Numbered from the stretch's first letter, positions 16,866-26,885 are shown. The stretch is 64,000 bases of DNA from JACVRW01 sp963733885 (GCA_963733885.1 CAVTES010000005.1:248001-312000), one strand, 5' to 3'. Translations and numbers: made by a program. Notes: generated by a model not told the origin, from the letters alone.

Positions 16866-18856
16866 GAGCTCGCGAGCAGGAAGTAGAGGGCGATGGCGCC
16901 CACGCCGAGCAGCAGCAGCAGCGCGTAGGCGCGCAGGTAGCCGGTCTGGATGGCGCGGGCGAAGGACGTGCCGGCGCGCACGACGCCGGTGGCGCCGCCC
17001 ACGATGAAGCCCTGTACGAAGTCGGTCTCGATCACACGGCGTCCGAACGAGCCGGCGCCGGTGAAGGGCCGCACGAACAGCGCGTCGTACAGCTCGTCGA
17101 AGTACCACTTGTGCGCGAGGAAGTTGTGGACGGCCGGCAAGCGGTCGCGCAGCCGCAGCGTGATGCCGCTGCGCCGGACGTACATCACGTACGCGAGCGC
17201 GATCGCGGCGATGGAGATCACACCGCCGACGCCGAGCTCGGCCCACTCGGTGCCGGTGCTCGGATGGACGTCGGCGTACCGCGAGTCCTCGAACGTCGGC
17301 TCCAGGAAGTGCTCGACGGTGTCGGTGAGGCCCGGCACCCCGACGATGCCGCCGATGAGTGCGAGCAGCGCCAGGGGCGCCATCGCCGCCTTCATCGGCA
17401 AGGACCGCTCGGCCACGTGGTGCTCGGGCGCCGGGAAGCCCACGTCGGTGTCCTCGGGCTCGCCGGTCATCGGGTTCATCGGCTCGCCGTGCGCCAGGTG
17501 GCCATGCTCGAGCTCATGCGCCTCCGGCACCGGCTCGCCGTAGAACACGCGGAAAACCAACCGGAAGGCGTAGAAGGCGGTCAGGAAGGCCGCTATGTAG
17601 CCGATGACCGCCAAGACGACGAAGCCCGAGCCGCGCGCGATCGTGTACGACAGGATCTCGTCCTTCGAGAAGAAACCCGAGGTGAGCGGAAAGGCGGCCA
17701 GCGCGAGTGCGCCGATCGTGAACGTGATGAACGTGAACGGCATCGCCTTCCGGAAGCCGCCCATCCGGTCGAGGTCCTGGATGCCCGCCATCGCGCCGAT
17801 GACCGAGCCGGCGCCCATGAAGAGGAGCGCCTTGAAGAAGGCGTGCGTCATCAGGTGGAAGAAGCCGGCGCCGTAGGCCGCCACCGACACGCCCAGCACC
17901 ATGTACCCGATCTGCGAGATCGTGGAGTAGGCGATCACGCGCTTCAGGTCGGTCACGACGAGCGCGACCGTCGCGGCGAAAAGGAGCGTGGCGGTCCCGA
18001 TGATCGCGCTGATGTCCGCGGCCGTCGGCGCCAGCTCGAACAGCGGGAACATGCGCGCGATCAGGTACACGCCCGCGGTCACCATCGTCGCCGCGTGGAT
18101 CAGCGCCGAGACCGGTGTGGGGCCCTCCATGGCGTCCGGCAGCCAGGTGTGGAGCGGAAGCTGCGCCGACTTGGCGAAGGCGCCCACGAGAATCAGCAGG
18201 CATGCCGCCACCAGCGTGCCGTCGTTCGGCGAGAAGGCCTCCTCCGCGCCGGCGAACACGCCGGCGTAGTCGAGCGCGCCCGTCTCGTTGAAGAGCAGGA
18301 AGGTCGCCACGACGAGGCCCACGTCGCCGATCACGTTCATCACGAACGCCTTGATGCCCGCGTGCGTGGCCGTTGAGCGCCGGTACCAGTAGGAGATCAG
18401 GAGGTAGGAGGCTGCGCCGACGAACGCCCAGCCGATGATCAGCACCAGGAAGTTCGCCGCCAGGACCAGCAGCAGCATCGAGAAGACGAAGTAGTTCAGG
18501 TAGGCGAAGTAGCGGGCATAGCCCCGGTCGCCGCCCATGTAGGCGACCGAGTAGACGTGGATCAGGAACGACACGCCGCTCACCACGAGGCACATGAACA
18601 CCGAGAGCGGGTCGACGAGGATCGACATGTCGGCCACGAAGTCGCCGGTGGCCGCGTAGGTCCAGGCCGAGTCCACGTGCGCCTCCGCGTCGACCGTGTC
18701 GAGCATCCCCAGCGAGGCGAGGAAGGAGCCGAAGATGGCCGCGCTCGCGATCCAGCCCGGCAGGCGACCGGGCAGCACGCGCCAGCCGAGAGACACGATG
18801 AGCATCCCGGCTACAGGGAAGGCGAGGACCAGCCAGCCGTAGCCGGTGGCGCTCAT
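16862..18856 (-). CDS. nuoL: NADH-quinone oxidoreductase subunit L
   Basis: A 664-residue, largest antiporter-like subunit of the complex I membrane arm. It has 'IGWAFVGAASYLLISYWY', the broken-helix stretch 'SAQLPLHTWLPDAMEGPTPV', 'VTDLKRVIAYSTISQIGYMV' and a C-terminal extension ending in a hydrophobic segment, as needed for the long transverse helix. It starts at ATG 18856, overlapping the nuoK stop by 4 bp, and is translationally coupled to nuoM. Confidence 0.97.
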   Translation of the reverse strand: MSATGYGWLVLAFPVAGMLIVSLGWRVLPGRLPGWIASAAIFGSFLASLGMLDTVDAEAHVDSAWTYAATGDFVADMSILVDPLSVFMCLVVSGVSFLIHVYSVAYMGGDRGYARYFAYLNYFVFSMLLLVLAANFLVLIIGWAFVGAASYLLISYWYRRSTATHAGIKAFVMNVIGDVGLVVATFLLFNETGALDYAGVFAGAEEAFSPNDGTLVAACLLILVGAFAKSAQLPLHTWLPDAMEGPTPVSALIHAATMVTAGVYLIARMFPLFELAPTAADISAIIGTATLLFAATVALVVTDLKRVIAYSTISQIGYMVLGVSVAAYGAGFFHLMTHAFFKALLFMGAGSVIGAMAGIQDLDRMGGFRKAMPFTFITFTIGALALAAFPLTSGFFSKDEILSYTIARGSGFVVLAVIGYIAAFLTAFYAFRLVFRVFYGEPVPEAHELEHGHLAHGEPMNPMTGEPEDTDVGFPAPEHHVAERSLPMKAAMAPLALLALIGGIVGVPGLTDTVEHFLEPTFEDSRYADVHPSTGTEWAELGVGGVISIAAIALAYVMYVRRSGITLRLRDRLPAVHNFLAHKWYFDELYDALFVRPFTGAGSFGRRVIETDFVQGFIVGGATGVVRAGTSFARAIQTGYLRAYALLLLLGVGAIALYFLLASS

Positions 18857-19152
18857 CCGCGCAGCTCGGACATCTCGTCAACGTCGATCGGGAGCTGCCG
18901 GCGGTACATCGCGACGATGATCCCCAGGCCGATCACGACCTCGCAGGCCGCGATCACCATCACGATCAGCGCGAACACCTGGCCGGCCTCCCCGCCGTGC
19001 ATGCGCGAGAACGCGATCAGCGCGAGGTTGCCGGCGTTCAGCATGAGCTCGAGGCAGAGCAGCACTACGAGCGGGTTGCGGCGGCTCATCACGCCGGCGG
19101 CGCCGATCGCGAAGATGAAGGCGGAGAGGACGAGGTACCAGGTGATGTCCAT
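18853..19152 (-). CDS. nuoK: NADH-quinone oxidoreductase subunit K
   Basis: 99 residues with three hydrophobic segments, the usual size. The TM2 glutamate is in 'LVVLLCLELMLNAGNLALI', and the TM3 stretch 'IVMVIAACEVVIGLGII' carries the second conserved Glu. Both acidic residues belong to the proton path at the junction of the complex I arms. The start directly follows the nuoJ stop. Confidence 0.96.
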   Translation of the reverse strand: MDITWYLVLSAFIFAIGAAGVMSRRNPLVVLLCLELMLNAGNLALIAFSRMHGGEAGQVFALIVMVIAACEVVIGLGIIVAMYRRQLPIDVDEMSELRG

Positions 19153-19674
19153 TTAGGCCTCCAGCCCCCGCCGGCGCCGCGCCAAGACCACGGCGCCCAC
19201 AGCGGCCACCAGCAGCAGGTAAGAGGCGGCCTCGAACGGGATCAGGAACCTGGTCAGCAGCAGCTGGCCGATCGCCGCGGGCGAGCCGAAGCCGGCCCCG
19301 ACCTCGGCGCCGGTGGTGTCGAGCGCATCGAGCCCGCTCGCGATGAACGCGATGCACAGCTCGACTCCCACCGCCGTGGCGAAGATCGGCCCGAACACGG
19401 CGACCGCCCCGCCCTCGGGGCGAAGCGGCTCATCGGAGCCGCCGATGTAGGCGACAACGAAGATGTAGAGCACCATCACGGCACCCGCGTAGACCACGAC
19501 CTGAGCCGCAGCCAGGAACTCAGCGTGCAGAAGGAGGAACAGGACGGCGAGCGCGACCAGGTGCGAGACCAGCGCGAGCACCGAGTAGAACGGGTTCTGC
19601 AGGAATACCACTCCGAGCGCGCCCCCAAGCGTGCCGATGGCGGCCAGGAAGAACAGGACCTGCTCGAACCACAC
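19153..19674 (-). CDS. nuoJ: NADH-quinone oxidoreductase subunit J
   Basis: 173 residues, five hydrophobic segments. The conserved TM3 region 'AAAQVVVYAGAVMVLYIFVV' is typical of NuoJ. GTG 19674 was chosen because it gives 'VWFEQVLFFLAAIGTLGGAL' and lies 2 bp after the nuoI stop; the reading frame stays open further upstream only by chance inside nuoI. Confidence 0.94.
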   Translation of the reverse strand: MWFEQVLFFLAAIGTLGGALGVVFLQNPFYSVLALVSHLVALAVLFLLLHAEFLAAAQVVVYAGAVMVLYIFVVAYIGGSDEPLRPEGGAVAVFGPIFATAVGVELCIAFIASGLDALDTTGAEVGAGFGSPAAIGQLLLTRFLIPFEAASYLLLVAAVGAVVLARRRRGLEA

Positions 19675-19676
19675 GG

Positions 19677-20213
19677 CTACTCGCCTTCCCGCCGCAGCGG
19701 CGTGTGCTCGGGCGGGTCGGCGAGCAGCATCTCCTTCGTGAAGATCAGGTCGCTGCGGGTGTAGTCGGCCAGCTCGTAGTCGTTGCCCATCGTGATTGCG
19801 TCGAACGGGCAGGCCACTTCGCAGTAGCCGCAGAAGATGCAGCGCGTCATGTTGATCTCGTACACGGCCGCGTAGCGCTCGCCGGCGGAGACCTGGTTGT
19901 CGGGCGTGTTCTCCGCCGCCACCACGCGGATGCACTCGGCCGGGCACGCGGCGGCGCAGAGCGAGCAGCCGACGCACTTCTCGAGCCCGGTGTCCTCGAA
20001 GCGATGGAGCTTGTGCCGGCCGCGGAAGCGGGGGTACACCGGCGTCTTCTCCTCGGGGTACTGGATCACGTAGTGGCCCTCGGCCACCCGCCCCAGCGTG
20101 GTCCGCAGTCCGCGAAGCGTCTCGCCGAAGACGCGGTAGATGGCGCCCACCCCGCCGGGCTCGGGCCCCCGGTCGATGGGCCGCGCCGCGCTCTGCCAGT
20201 CGGGGGAGGGCAC
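19677..20213 (-). CDS. nuoI: NADH-quinone oxidoreductase subunit I (2x[4Fe-4S])
   Basis: A 178-residue ferredoxin-like subunit linking the peripheral arm to quinone. Two cluster motifs are intact: 'CVGCSLCAAACPAECIRV' and 'CIFCGYCEVACPFDAI', giving clusters N6a and N6b. It starts at GTG 20213, 35 bp after nuoH. The N-terminal amphipathic 'GAIYRVFGETLRGLRTTLG' fits the membrane-facing helix. Confidence 0.97.
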   Translation of the reverse strand: MPSPDWQSAARPIDRGPEPGGVGAIYRVFGETLRGLRTTLGRVAEGHYVIQYPEEKTPVYPRFRGRHKLHRFEDTGLEKCVGCSLCAAACPAECIRVVAAENTPDNQVSAGERYAAVYEINMTRCIFCGYCEVACPFDAITMGNDYELADYTRSDLIFTKEMLLADPPEHTPLRREGE

Positions 20214-20248
20214 TAATGCTCTCCTTTGTGGGTCGCGAAGGAGGGCAT

Positions 20249-21241
20249 CTAGGTCGCCACCAGCACGATCGCGGTCACCAGCACGTTCAGGGTCGCCAAC
20301 GGCAGCAGGATCTTCCAGCCGAACGACATCAGCTGGTCGTAGCGCAGGCGCGGCAGCGAGGCGCGCACCCAGATGAAGAAGAGGGCGCCCAGGATGATCT
20401 TGAGCAGCATCCAGAGCGGGGCCAGCGCCTCGGGGCCCGGGCCGTGCCAGCCGCCGAGGAAGCAGGCGGCGGCGATGGCCGAGATGATCAGAATCTCCAT
20501 GTACTCGGCCATGAAGTACGAGCCGAAGCGCATCCCGCCGTACTCGGTGTTGTAGCCGCCGACGATCTCCGCGTCGCCCTCGGGGAGGTCAAAGGGGGCG
20601 CGCGCGGTCTCTGCGAAGCCGGCCACCAGGAAGATGCAGAAGCCGACGAACTGAGGGATCACGTACCACATGGCGTCCTGCGACTCGACGATGTCGACCA
20701 GCGAGAGCGACCCCGCCGTCATCGCCACGCCGAGCAGCGAGAGGCCGAGCGCGACCTCGTAGGAGATCAGCTGGGCGGCGGCGCGCATCGAGCCGAGGAA
20801 CGAGTATTTCGACCCGGAGGCCCAGCCGCCGAGCATCGTCCCGTAGAAGGCCAGCGAGCCGAACGCGAAGAAATAGAGCAGCCCGATTGAGACGTCGATG
20901 CCGTACAGGCCGAAGCCGCCGCCCCAGACGTCGTACGGGCCGAACGGGATGATCGCCATCGTGGCGATCGCGGTGGCCACCGAGATCACCGGGGCGATGG
21001 CCATCATCCAGGGCACCGCGGTGGCCGGTGTGAACGCCTCCTTCGAGAGCAGCTTGAGCACGTCGGCGATCGGCTGGAACAGGCCGTAGGGGCCGACCCG
21101 GTTGGGGCCGATGCGCGACTGGAAGCGGCCAAGTATCTTCCGCTCGCCGAGCAGGATCACGGGGACCAGTTGCAGGAAGACCGCGAAGATCACGATCGAC
21201 TTGGCGATCATGACGAGCGTCCCTTCGAGCATTGGTTCCAT
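20249..21241 (-). CDS. nuoH: NADH-quinone oxidoreductase subunit H
   Basis: A 330-residue membrane subunit forming most of the quinone chamber. Signatures are 'LGERKILGRFQSRIGPNRVG', 'GPYGLFQPIADVLKLLSKE', 'AGFAETARAPFDLPEGDAEI' and 'EYGGMRFGSYFMAEYMEI', the charged loops that bind quinone. About eight membrane segments, normal length. ATG 21241 overlaps the TGA of nuoG. Confidence 0.97.
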   Translation of the reverse strand: MEPMLEGTLVMIAKSIVIFAVFLQLVPVILLGERKILGRFQSRIGPNRVGPYGLFQPIADVLKLLSKEAFTPATAVPWMMAIAPVISVATAIATMAIIPFGPYDVWGGGFGLYGIDVSIGLLYFFAFGSLAFYGTMLGGWASGSKYSFLGSMRAAAQLISYEVALGLSLLGVAMTAGSLSLVDIVESQDAMWYVIPQFVGFCIFLVAGFAETARAPFDLPEGDAEIVGGYNTEYGGMRFGSYFMAEYMEILIISAIAAACFLGGWHGPGPEALAPLWMLLKIILGALFFIWVRASLPRLRYDQLMSFGWKILLPLATLNVLVTAIVLVAT

Positions 21242-23676
21242 CAGCTCGCCGCCACCGGTTGCCGGGCAGAAGAGATCTCGACGGGCCCCTCGGGAAGGCT
21301 CGCGCCGGTGACGAACACGCTGCCGGCCGGCACCGTGCTGCGGACGGCGGCGACGGCGTCGATGCCGCTGCCGTTCGAAGTGAGCCTTACATCGTCGCCG
21401 CTCTCGACACCCGCGTCGCGCGCGTCCTCCACCGAGATCTCCGCCCGCGCGCGCGTGGATAGGAAGCGGAGCGACGGCGAGTGCTCCACTTCCGGACCTG
21501 TCCAGAGGGTTGGCACGGTCGCGAGGCGCAGCCCACGGTCGGGGGCGGGCGGCACCGCCAGTGGCGTGGTCGAAAGCTCCTCGGCCGGGAGCGCCGACGC
21601 GGCGTCACGCTCCTGCCAGCGCACGCCCAGGCCGCCGATCTCGTCGAGCGAGATTCCGGCGTAGATGGGCACAGCCTCGGCGAGGCGCGCGGTGACCATC
21701 GGGGCGGTGAGCGCGCCGACGCCAACCCCAAGCCGCTCGCACAGGTCGTGAAGGACCAGCCAGGCCGGGCGCACCTCGCCGGCGTGTCCGAGCGCTTGGC
21801 GCACACGTTGGAGGCGGCCGTCCGGGTGCGTGACCGTGCCCTCCTTCTCGGGGTAGATCTCGGCCGGGAAGACCACGTCGGCGTGCTCGTCGAGCGCCTC
21901 GCTCGCGAACTTGGCGAAGGCGACGACGGCGCTCGCAGCGGCGAGCCTCTCGGCGGGCAGCTCGTGCTCCACGAGCAGCAGCGCGCGGAGCTCGGTCGAT
22001 TCGGCGACCTCGGCGGTGGTCATGCCCGCCGCGGGGGCGTCCCGGAGGCCGGGGCCGAGCGCGGGGTCGCAACCCACTTCGCGGAGGCCGCGCCCATTGG
22101 CGCCTATCGGGATCTCGATCAGACCGGACTCGGGTCGACCGCCCAGGCCGAGGGCGGAGGCGACAGCGAGCAGGGCCTCGACAGCGTTGGCGCCCCGCTC
22201 ACCCGAGGCGACTCGCTCGCCCCAGATGACGACCACATCGCCGGCGTCGCGCAGCACGTCCGCGGCGCCCTGGACCGCGTCCTCCGAGGCGCGCGCGCTG
22301 CCGGCGAGATACTCCACCGGGCCCGCTCCCCGCAGGCTGCCGAGGCCCGCCGCCAGCGAGGCGAGCGCCGCCTCCGCCGCACCCGGCGCGAACCGGAGCG
22401 TCGCGCTCGCGTTCGGGTCCAGCGTCGACGGGCGCGACGAGGCCACGACTAGGCGGGCGCCGTTGCGGCGCACGGCCTTCCGTACGCGCAGGTCCAGGAT
22501 CGGCGCCTCGTCCACGAGCTCGGTGTCGAGCACCAGGATCGCGTCGGCGTGGTCGATGTCCGACACCTTCGCCGACAGGTCCGGCCGGGCCAGCGTCCGC
22601 GCGTGCGCGCCTGACAGCCGTCCCCACGTGCGCGAGTCCACATGCGGGGAGCCGAGCCCCTCGCGCATCAGGCGCTGCACGAGGAAGCCCTCCTCGTTCG
22701 TCGCGCCCCCGCCCACCAGCGCGGCCGTGCGCTGGCCCGAGCGCTCGAGCGCGCGGGCGGCCTCCGACAGCGCCCGCTCCCAGGACACCTCGCGCAGGAA
22801 GCCGCCGTCGCGCACTAGCGGCGCAGTGATCCGCTCGGGCACCCCGAACGACTGGTAGCCGAAGCGGCCCTTGTCGCACAGCCAGCCGTCGTCCACCTCG
22901 ACGTTGTCGCGTGCCAGCACGCGCACGACCTTGGCGTCGTCGCGCAGCGTCAGCTCAACGTTGCACTGCGACGGGCACATCGTGCAGACCGTGCCGGAGC
23001 CCTCGATGTCCCACGGGCGGGCGCGGAAGCGGTAGGCGGTGGAAGTGAGCGCGCCCACCGGGCAAAGCTCGATGATGTTGCCGCTGAACGGCGCCACGTA
23101 CGGGCGGCCGTCGTGGGTGCCGACGAAGGTGTGGTCGGCGCGCTCCAGGAAGACCAGCTGGTGGTCCTCGGCCACCTCCTGCGAGAAGCGCACGCAGCGG
23201 TAGCAGAGGATGCAGCGCTCGCGGTCGATCGCCACGAGCGGCGACAGCTCGAGCGGCTTCTTGAAGTGTCGCTTCGGCTCGATGAAGCGGGAGTGCCCGG
23301 CGCCCCAACCGAACGAGATGTCCTGCAGCGGGCACTCGCCACCCTTGTCGCACACCGGGCAGTCGAGGGGGTGGTTCACAAGCAGGAACTCCACGATCGC
23401 GTTCTGCGCGTGCTTCACGCGGTCCGAGGTCGTGACGACGACCATGCCGTCGCGCACCGGGGTGGAGCACGACGTCTGGAGCTTGGGGATGCCCTCGATC
23501 TCGACCAGGCACATGCGGCAGGCGCCCACCGGCTGGCCGAGCTTCGGCTCGTAGCAGAAGTAGGGGATCTCGACGTCGCCGTACTTCGCCGCGTCCACCA
23601 GCATCGTGCCCTCGGGCGCGCGCACCTGGCGGCCGTCGATCTCGAAGCTGATCCACTTCTGCTCGGGGCGGGCCAT
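21241..23676 (-). CDS. nuoG: NADH-quinone oxidoreductase subunit G
   Basis: An 811-residue iron-sulfur subunit. The N-terminal [2Fe-2S] ferredoxin domain has 'CYEPKLGQPVGACRMCLVE'; the His/Cys-rich [4Fe-4S] domain has 'HPLDCPVCDKGGECPLQD'; a further cluster region holds 'CILCYRCVRFSQEVA' and the molybdopterin-like domain begins with 'CTMCPSQCNVELTLRDD'. The remaining ~500 residues are the bis-MGD-oxidoreductase-like domain, with a diverged C-terminus as in many actinobacteria. Confidence 0.96.
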   Translation of the reverse strand: MARPEQKWISFEIDGRQVRAPEGTMLVDAAKYGDVEIPYFCYEPKLGQPVGACRMCLVEIEGIPKLQTSCSTPVRDGMVVVTTSDRVKHAQNAIVEFLLVNHPLDCPVCDKGGECPLQDISFGWGAGHSRFIEPKRHFKKPLELSPLVAIDRERCILCYRCVRFSQEVAEDHQLVFLERADHTFVGTHDGRPYVAPFSGNIIELCPVGALTSTAYRFRARPWDIEGSGTVCTMCPSQCNVELTLRDDAKVVRVLARDNVEVDDGWLCDKGRFGYQSFGVPERITAPLVRDGGFLREVSWERALSEAARALERSGQRTAALVGGGATNEEGFLVQRLMREGLGSPHVDSRTWGRLSGAHARTLARPDLSAKVSDIDHADAILVLDTELVDEAPILDLRVRKAVRRNGARLVVASSRPSTLDPNASATLRFAPGAAEAALASLAAGLGSLRGAGPVEYLAGSARASEDAVQGAADVLRDAGDVVVIWGERVASGERGANAVEALLAVASALGLGGRPESGLIEIPIGANGRGLREVGCDPALGPGLRDAPAAGMTTAEVAESTELRALLLVEHELPAERLAAASAVVAFAKFASEALDEHADVVFPAEIYPEKEGTVTHPDGRLQRVRQALGHAGEVRPAWLVLHDLCERLGVGVGALTAPMVTARLAEAVPIYAGISLDEIGGLGVRWQERDAASALPAEELSTTPLAVPPAPDRGLRLATVPTLWTGPEVEHSPSLRFLSTRARAEISVEDARDAGVESGDDVRLTSNGSGIDAVAAVRSTVPAGSVFVTGASLPEGPVEISSARQPVAAS

Positions 23677-23680
23677 TTGG

Positions 23681-25000
23681 CTAGGCGGCTCCCGCTTCCT
23701 CGACGGCGGCGAGCTCAGCCGCGCCGAACGCCTCCCGGTCAGCGCGGTCCCGTGCCTCCTCCATGTGCTGCTCGAACTCCGCGCGGAAGTGCTTCAGCAT
23801 CGAGGCGACCGGCATCGCCATCGAGTCGCCCAGCACGCACAGGCAGTTGCCGATGATGTTTCCCTGGACCTGCTCGAGGATGTCGAGGTCCATCGGCGTG
23901 CCCTCGCCGCGGTCGATCCGCTCGAGCGTCTTCACCGTCCAGTTGGTCCCCTCGCGACAAGGCACGCACTTGCCACAGGACTCGTGCCGGTAGAACTCCG
24001 CCAGGCGCAGCGCGAGAGGCACGAGCGGCTGCGAGTCGTCCACCACGATGACCGAGGCGGTGCCGAGCATCGAGCCGGCCTCGGCCATCGCCTCGTAGGT
24101 GAAGGGCACGTCGAGGTGCTCGGCGGTGAGCACCGGCGCCGACGAGCCGCCGGGGAAGAAGCACTTCAGCTCGCGCCCTTCCGGTGGGCCGCCGGCCAGC
24201 CCGTAGATCACGTCCCGCACCGGCACGCCGAGCTCGATCTCGTAGTTGCCCGGCCGCTGCACGTTGCCGGACACGGAGACGATCTTCGTGCCGGTCGAGT
24301 TGCCCAGGCCGAACTTGCGAAACCACTCGGCGCCGTGCTCGATGATCAGAGGCGCGTTGCAGAGGGTCTCGACGTTGTTGATCAGGGTCGGCCCCTGGTA
24401 GAGGCCCTGATTGGCCGGGAAGGGCGGCTTGAGCCGCGGGTTGCCGCGCTTGCCCTCGAGCGCGTCGAGCAGGCCGGTCTCCTCGCCGCAGATGTAGGCG
24501 CCCTGGCCGCGGTGGACCACGAGGTCGAACGAATGCTCGGAGCCGAGGATGCGGTCGCCGACGTAGCCCTTCTCATATGCCTCTGCCACGGCGGCGTCGA
24601 GGATGTCGGCCTGCAGCGAGTACTCGCCGCGGATGAAGATGAAACCCTTGTTCGCGCCCGCGGCGAGGGACCCGATGATGCAGCCCTCGATCAGCAGATG
24701 CGGGTTCTTCTGCATCAGCAGGCGGTCCTTGAAGGCGCCCGGCTCGGACTCGTCGGCGTTGCAGCAGAGGTACTTGTCCATCGTGCCCTTGGGGATGAAG
24801 GAGGCCTTCTTGCCCATCGCGAAGCCGGCGCCGCCGCGGCCCCGCAGGCCCGACTCCTCCAGCTCGTGCAGCACCTCCTCGGGGCGGAGCTGGAGCAGGG
24901 CCTTGCGCATCGAGGCGTAGCCGCCCAGCCGCTCGTAGACCGCCAGCGTGTGCAGGTCCGGCTCGTCGATGTTCGCGAGCAGGATGCGCGTCTCTTTCAT
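23681..25000 (-). CDS. nuoF: NADH-quinone oxidoreductase subunit F (FMN, NADH site)
   Basis: 439 residues, normal length. NADH and FMN binding are shown by 'GLRGRGGAGFAMGKKASFIP' and 'GAYICGEETGLLDALEGK', and the [4Fe-4S] cluster N3 by 'ESCGKCVPCREG' plus the later 'GNCLCVLGD' Cys. It accepts hydride from NADH and passes electrons to the iron-sulfur chain. The start overlaps the nuoE stop by 4 bp. Confidence 0.97.
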   Translation of the reverse strand: MKETRILLANIDEPDLHTLAVYERLGGYASMRKALLQLRPEEVLHELEESGLRGRGGAGFAMGKKASFIPKGTMDKYLCCNADESEPGAFKDRLLMQKNPHLLIEGCIIGSLAAGANKGFIFIRGEYSLQADILDAAVAEAYEKGYVGDRILGSEHSFDLVVHRGQGAYICGEETGLLDALEGKRGNPRLKPPFPANQGLYQGPTLINNVETLCNAPLIIEHGAEWFRKFGLGNSTGTKIVSVSGNVQRPGNYEIELGVPVRDVIYGLAGGPPEGRELKCFFPGGSSAPVLTAEHLDVPFTYEAMAEAGSMLGTASVIVVDDSQPLVPLALRLAEFYRHESCGKCVPCREGTNWTVKTLERIDRGEGTPMDLDILEQVQGNIIGNCLCVLGDSMAMPVASMLKHFRAEFEQHMEEARDRADREAFGAAELAAVEEAGAA

Positions 25001-25605
25001 TCGCGATCACCCAGCCCGCGGCCCGGGAACGGCTGCCGGCCCTCCCTGAGCGCCGCCACCAGCTCGTGCGCGTCGTCGGGGGAGAGCGGCCCGACGTAGC
25101 GCCCGTCGATCGAGGCCATCGGCGCCATGTCGCAGGCGCCCAGGCACTCGAACTCGCGCACCTCATACCCCTCCAACTCCTCCGCCGCGATCGCCTCGAA
25201 CACCGCCTTGGCGTTGCGCAGGTGGCACGCGACGCTCGTGCAGACGTAGACGTAGCCCGGGCCCGCTGGGCTTGTGCGGAGCATGTCGTAGAAGGTCGCG
25301 ACACTCGACAGGTAGGCCGGGGTGACCTGCATGACGGCGGCCACCTGGAGCATCGCCTCGGGCGAGCACCAGCCATGCGCGCGCTGTGCAGCACCGAGCG
25401 CCGGCAGGGTGGCCGAGTGGCGGTCGGGATACTTCGCCATGTGCGCCTCGATCTCGGCGCGCAGTGCGGCGGGGACCTCCACCTGCGCCGGATCGGGGAT
25501 CGTGGCCGGGTCGTCCTCGAGCCGCACGGCCTCGTCCCATCCCGCCGGCAGCGGCGCGGCCCGCAGGGCGCCCTCGTCGCCGACCTCTTCCATGCGTTCG
25601 TTCAT
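24997..25605 (-). CDS. nuoE: NADH-quinone oxidoreductase subunit E ([2Fe-2S])
   Basis: A 202-residue thioredoxin-like [2Fe-2S] subunit. The four Cys ligands stand in 'VCTSVACHLRN' and 'ECLGACDMAP', the standard C-x4-C...C-x3-C pattern. About 45 extra residues precede the family core ('PAALRAEIEAHMAKYPDRHS'), which is common in actinobacteria. ATG 25605 overlaps the nuoD TGA by 4 bp and was chosen for that reason over an in-frame opening further upstream. Confidence 0.95.
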   Translation of the reverse strand: MNERMEEVGDEGALRAAPLPAGWDEAVRLEDDPATIPDPAQVEVPAALRAEIEAHMAKYPDRHSATLPALGAAQRAHGWCSPEAMLQVAAVMQVTPAYLSSVATFYDMLRTSPAGPGYVYVCTSVACHLRNAKAVFEAIAAEELEGYEVREFECLGACDMAPMASIDGRYVGPLSPDDAHELVAALREGRQPFPGRGLGDRE

Positions 25606-26885
25606 CGGTCGACCCCCCCGAGGATCGGGTCGAGCATCGCCACGCATGCGATGTAGTCGGCGATCAGCGAGTCCTTCGCCATGTCCGGCAGGCTCTGGAG
25701 GTTCACGAAGCTCGGGTCGCGCACGTGCACGCGCGCGGGCTTGGCCGAGCCGTCTGCCACCACGAAGCAGCCGAGCTCGCCGCGCGGCGACTCGACCGCC
25801 GCGTACGCCTCGCCAGGCGGCACCCGGAAGCCCTCCGTGACGAGCTTGAAGTGGTGGATGAGGGCCTCCATGGACGTGGCCAGCTCGTGCCGGGGCGGCA
25901 GCGCCACCTTGCGGTTGTCGGTGATCCACGCCCCCTCTGGCAGGCCGTCGAGCGCCTGCTCGATGATCCTCACCGACTCGCGCATCTCCTCGATGCGCAC
26001 CTTGAAACGGTCGTAGTTGTCCCCGTGGGTGCCGACCGGCACGTCGAACTCGAACTGCTCGTAGGAGGAGTGCGGCATCGCCTTGCGGAGGTCCCACGGG
26101 TGGCCGGTGGCGCGGAGCAGGGGGCCCGTCACGCCCAGCTCGAGCGCGCGCTCCTGCGAGATGACTCCAGTCCCCTTCAGGCGCTGCAGCCAGATCTCGT
26201 TGCGGTCGAGCAGACTCAGGTACTGGTCGATCCGCTTGGGCATGATCTTCAGGAACTCGCGGGTCTTCGCCTCAAAGCCGGGCGGGATGTCCTCCATCAC
26301 GCCGCCGACCTGGAAGTAGCGCGTGTGGATGCGCTGGCCCGACGACATCTCGAACAGGTCGAGCACGAGGTCGCGCTCGCGCAAGCCCCACCACAGCATC
26401 GTGATCGCGCCGAGGTCGAGCGCCCCCGTGGCGATCCCGAACAGGTGGGAGGCGATGCGGTTCAGCTCGAGGTGGATGACGCGCAGGTACTGGGCCCGCG
26501 GCGGCACCTCGATGTCGAGCAGCTTCTCGACGGCCAGGCAGTAGGCCATCGCGTTGAAGTAGTAGGCGAGGTAGTCCATCCGCTCGACGAACGTGATCGC
26601 CTTCCAGTACTGCTGGTCCTCGCAGCTCTTCTCGATGCCGGTGTGGACGTAGCCGATGATCGGCTTCACGTCGCGCACCACCTCGCCCTCGAGCGTTGTC
26701 AGCAGCCGCAGGACGCCGTGGGTGGCCGGGTGGTGCGGGCCGAAGTTGATCGTGAGGAGCTCGTCGTGGCGGTCGCCGGGCACCAGCGCATCGGTGCCGG
26801 AGACCGGCTGCTCGTCCATGCGCTCGGTGGTCACCGAGCGCTCGCGCTCCCGGTAGGGCACGCTGACCGGATCGAAGTCAGTCAT
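25602..26885 (-). CDS. nuoD: NADH-quinone oxidoreductase subunit D
   Basis: A 427-residue 49-kDa-type subunit that helps form the quinone site. 'INFGPHHPATHGVLRL' holds the quinone-binding His; 'YVHTGIEKSCEDQQYWKAI', 'YLRVIHLELNRIASHLFG' and the C-terminal 'DPILGGVDR' are family signatures. A ~45-residue N-terminal extension precedes them. The start overlaps the end of nuoC by 8 bp. Confidence 0.97.
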   Translation of the reverse strand: MTDFDPVSVPYRERERSVTTERMDEQPVSGTDALVPGDRHDELLTINFGPHHPATHGVLRLLTTLEGEVVRDVKPIIGYVHTGIEKSCEDQQYWKAITFVERMDYLAYYFNAMAYCLAVEKLLDIEVPPRAQYLRVIHLELNRIASHLFGIATGALDLGAITMLWWGLRERDLVLDLFEMSSGQRIHTRYFQVGGVMEDIPPGFEAKTREFLKIMPKRIDQYLSLLDRNEIWLQRLKGTGVISQERALELGVTGPLLRATGHPWDLRKAMPHSSYEQFEFDVPVGTHGDNYDRFKVRIEEMRESVRIIEQALDGLPEGAWITDNRKVALPPRHELATSMEALIHHFKLVTEGFRVPPGEAYAAVESPRGELGCFVVADGSAKPARVHVRDPSFVNLQSLPDMAKDSLIADYIACVAMLDPILGGVDR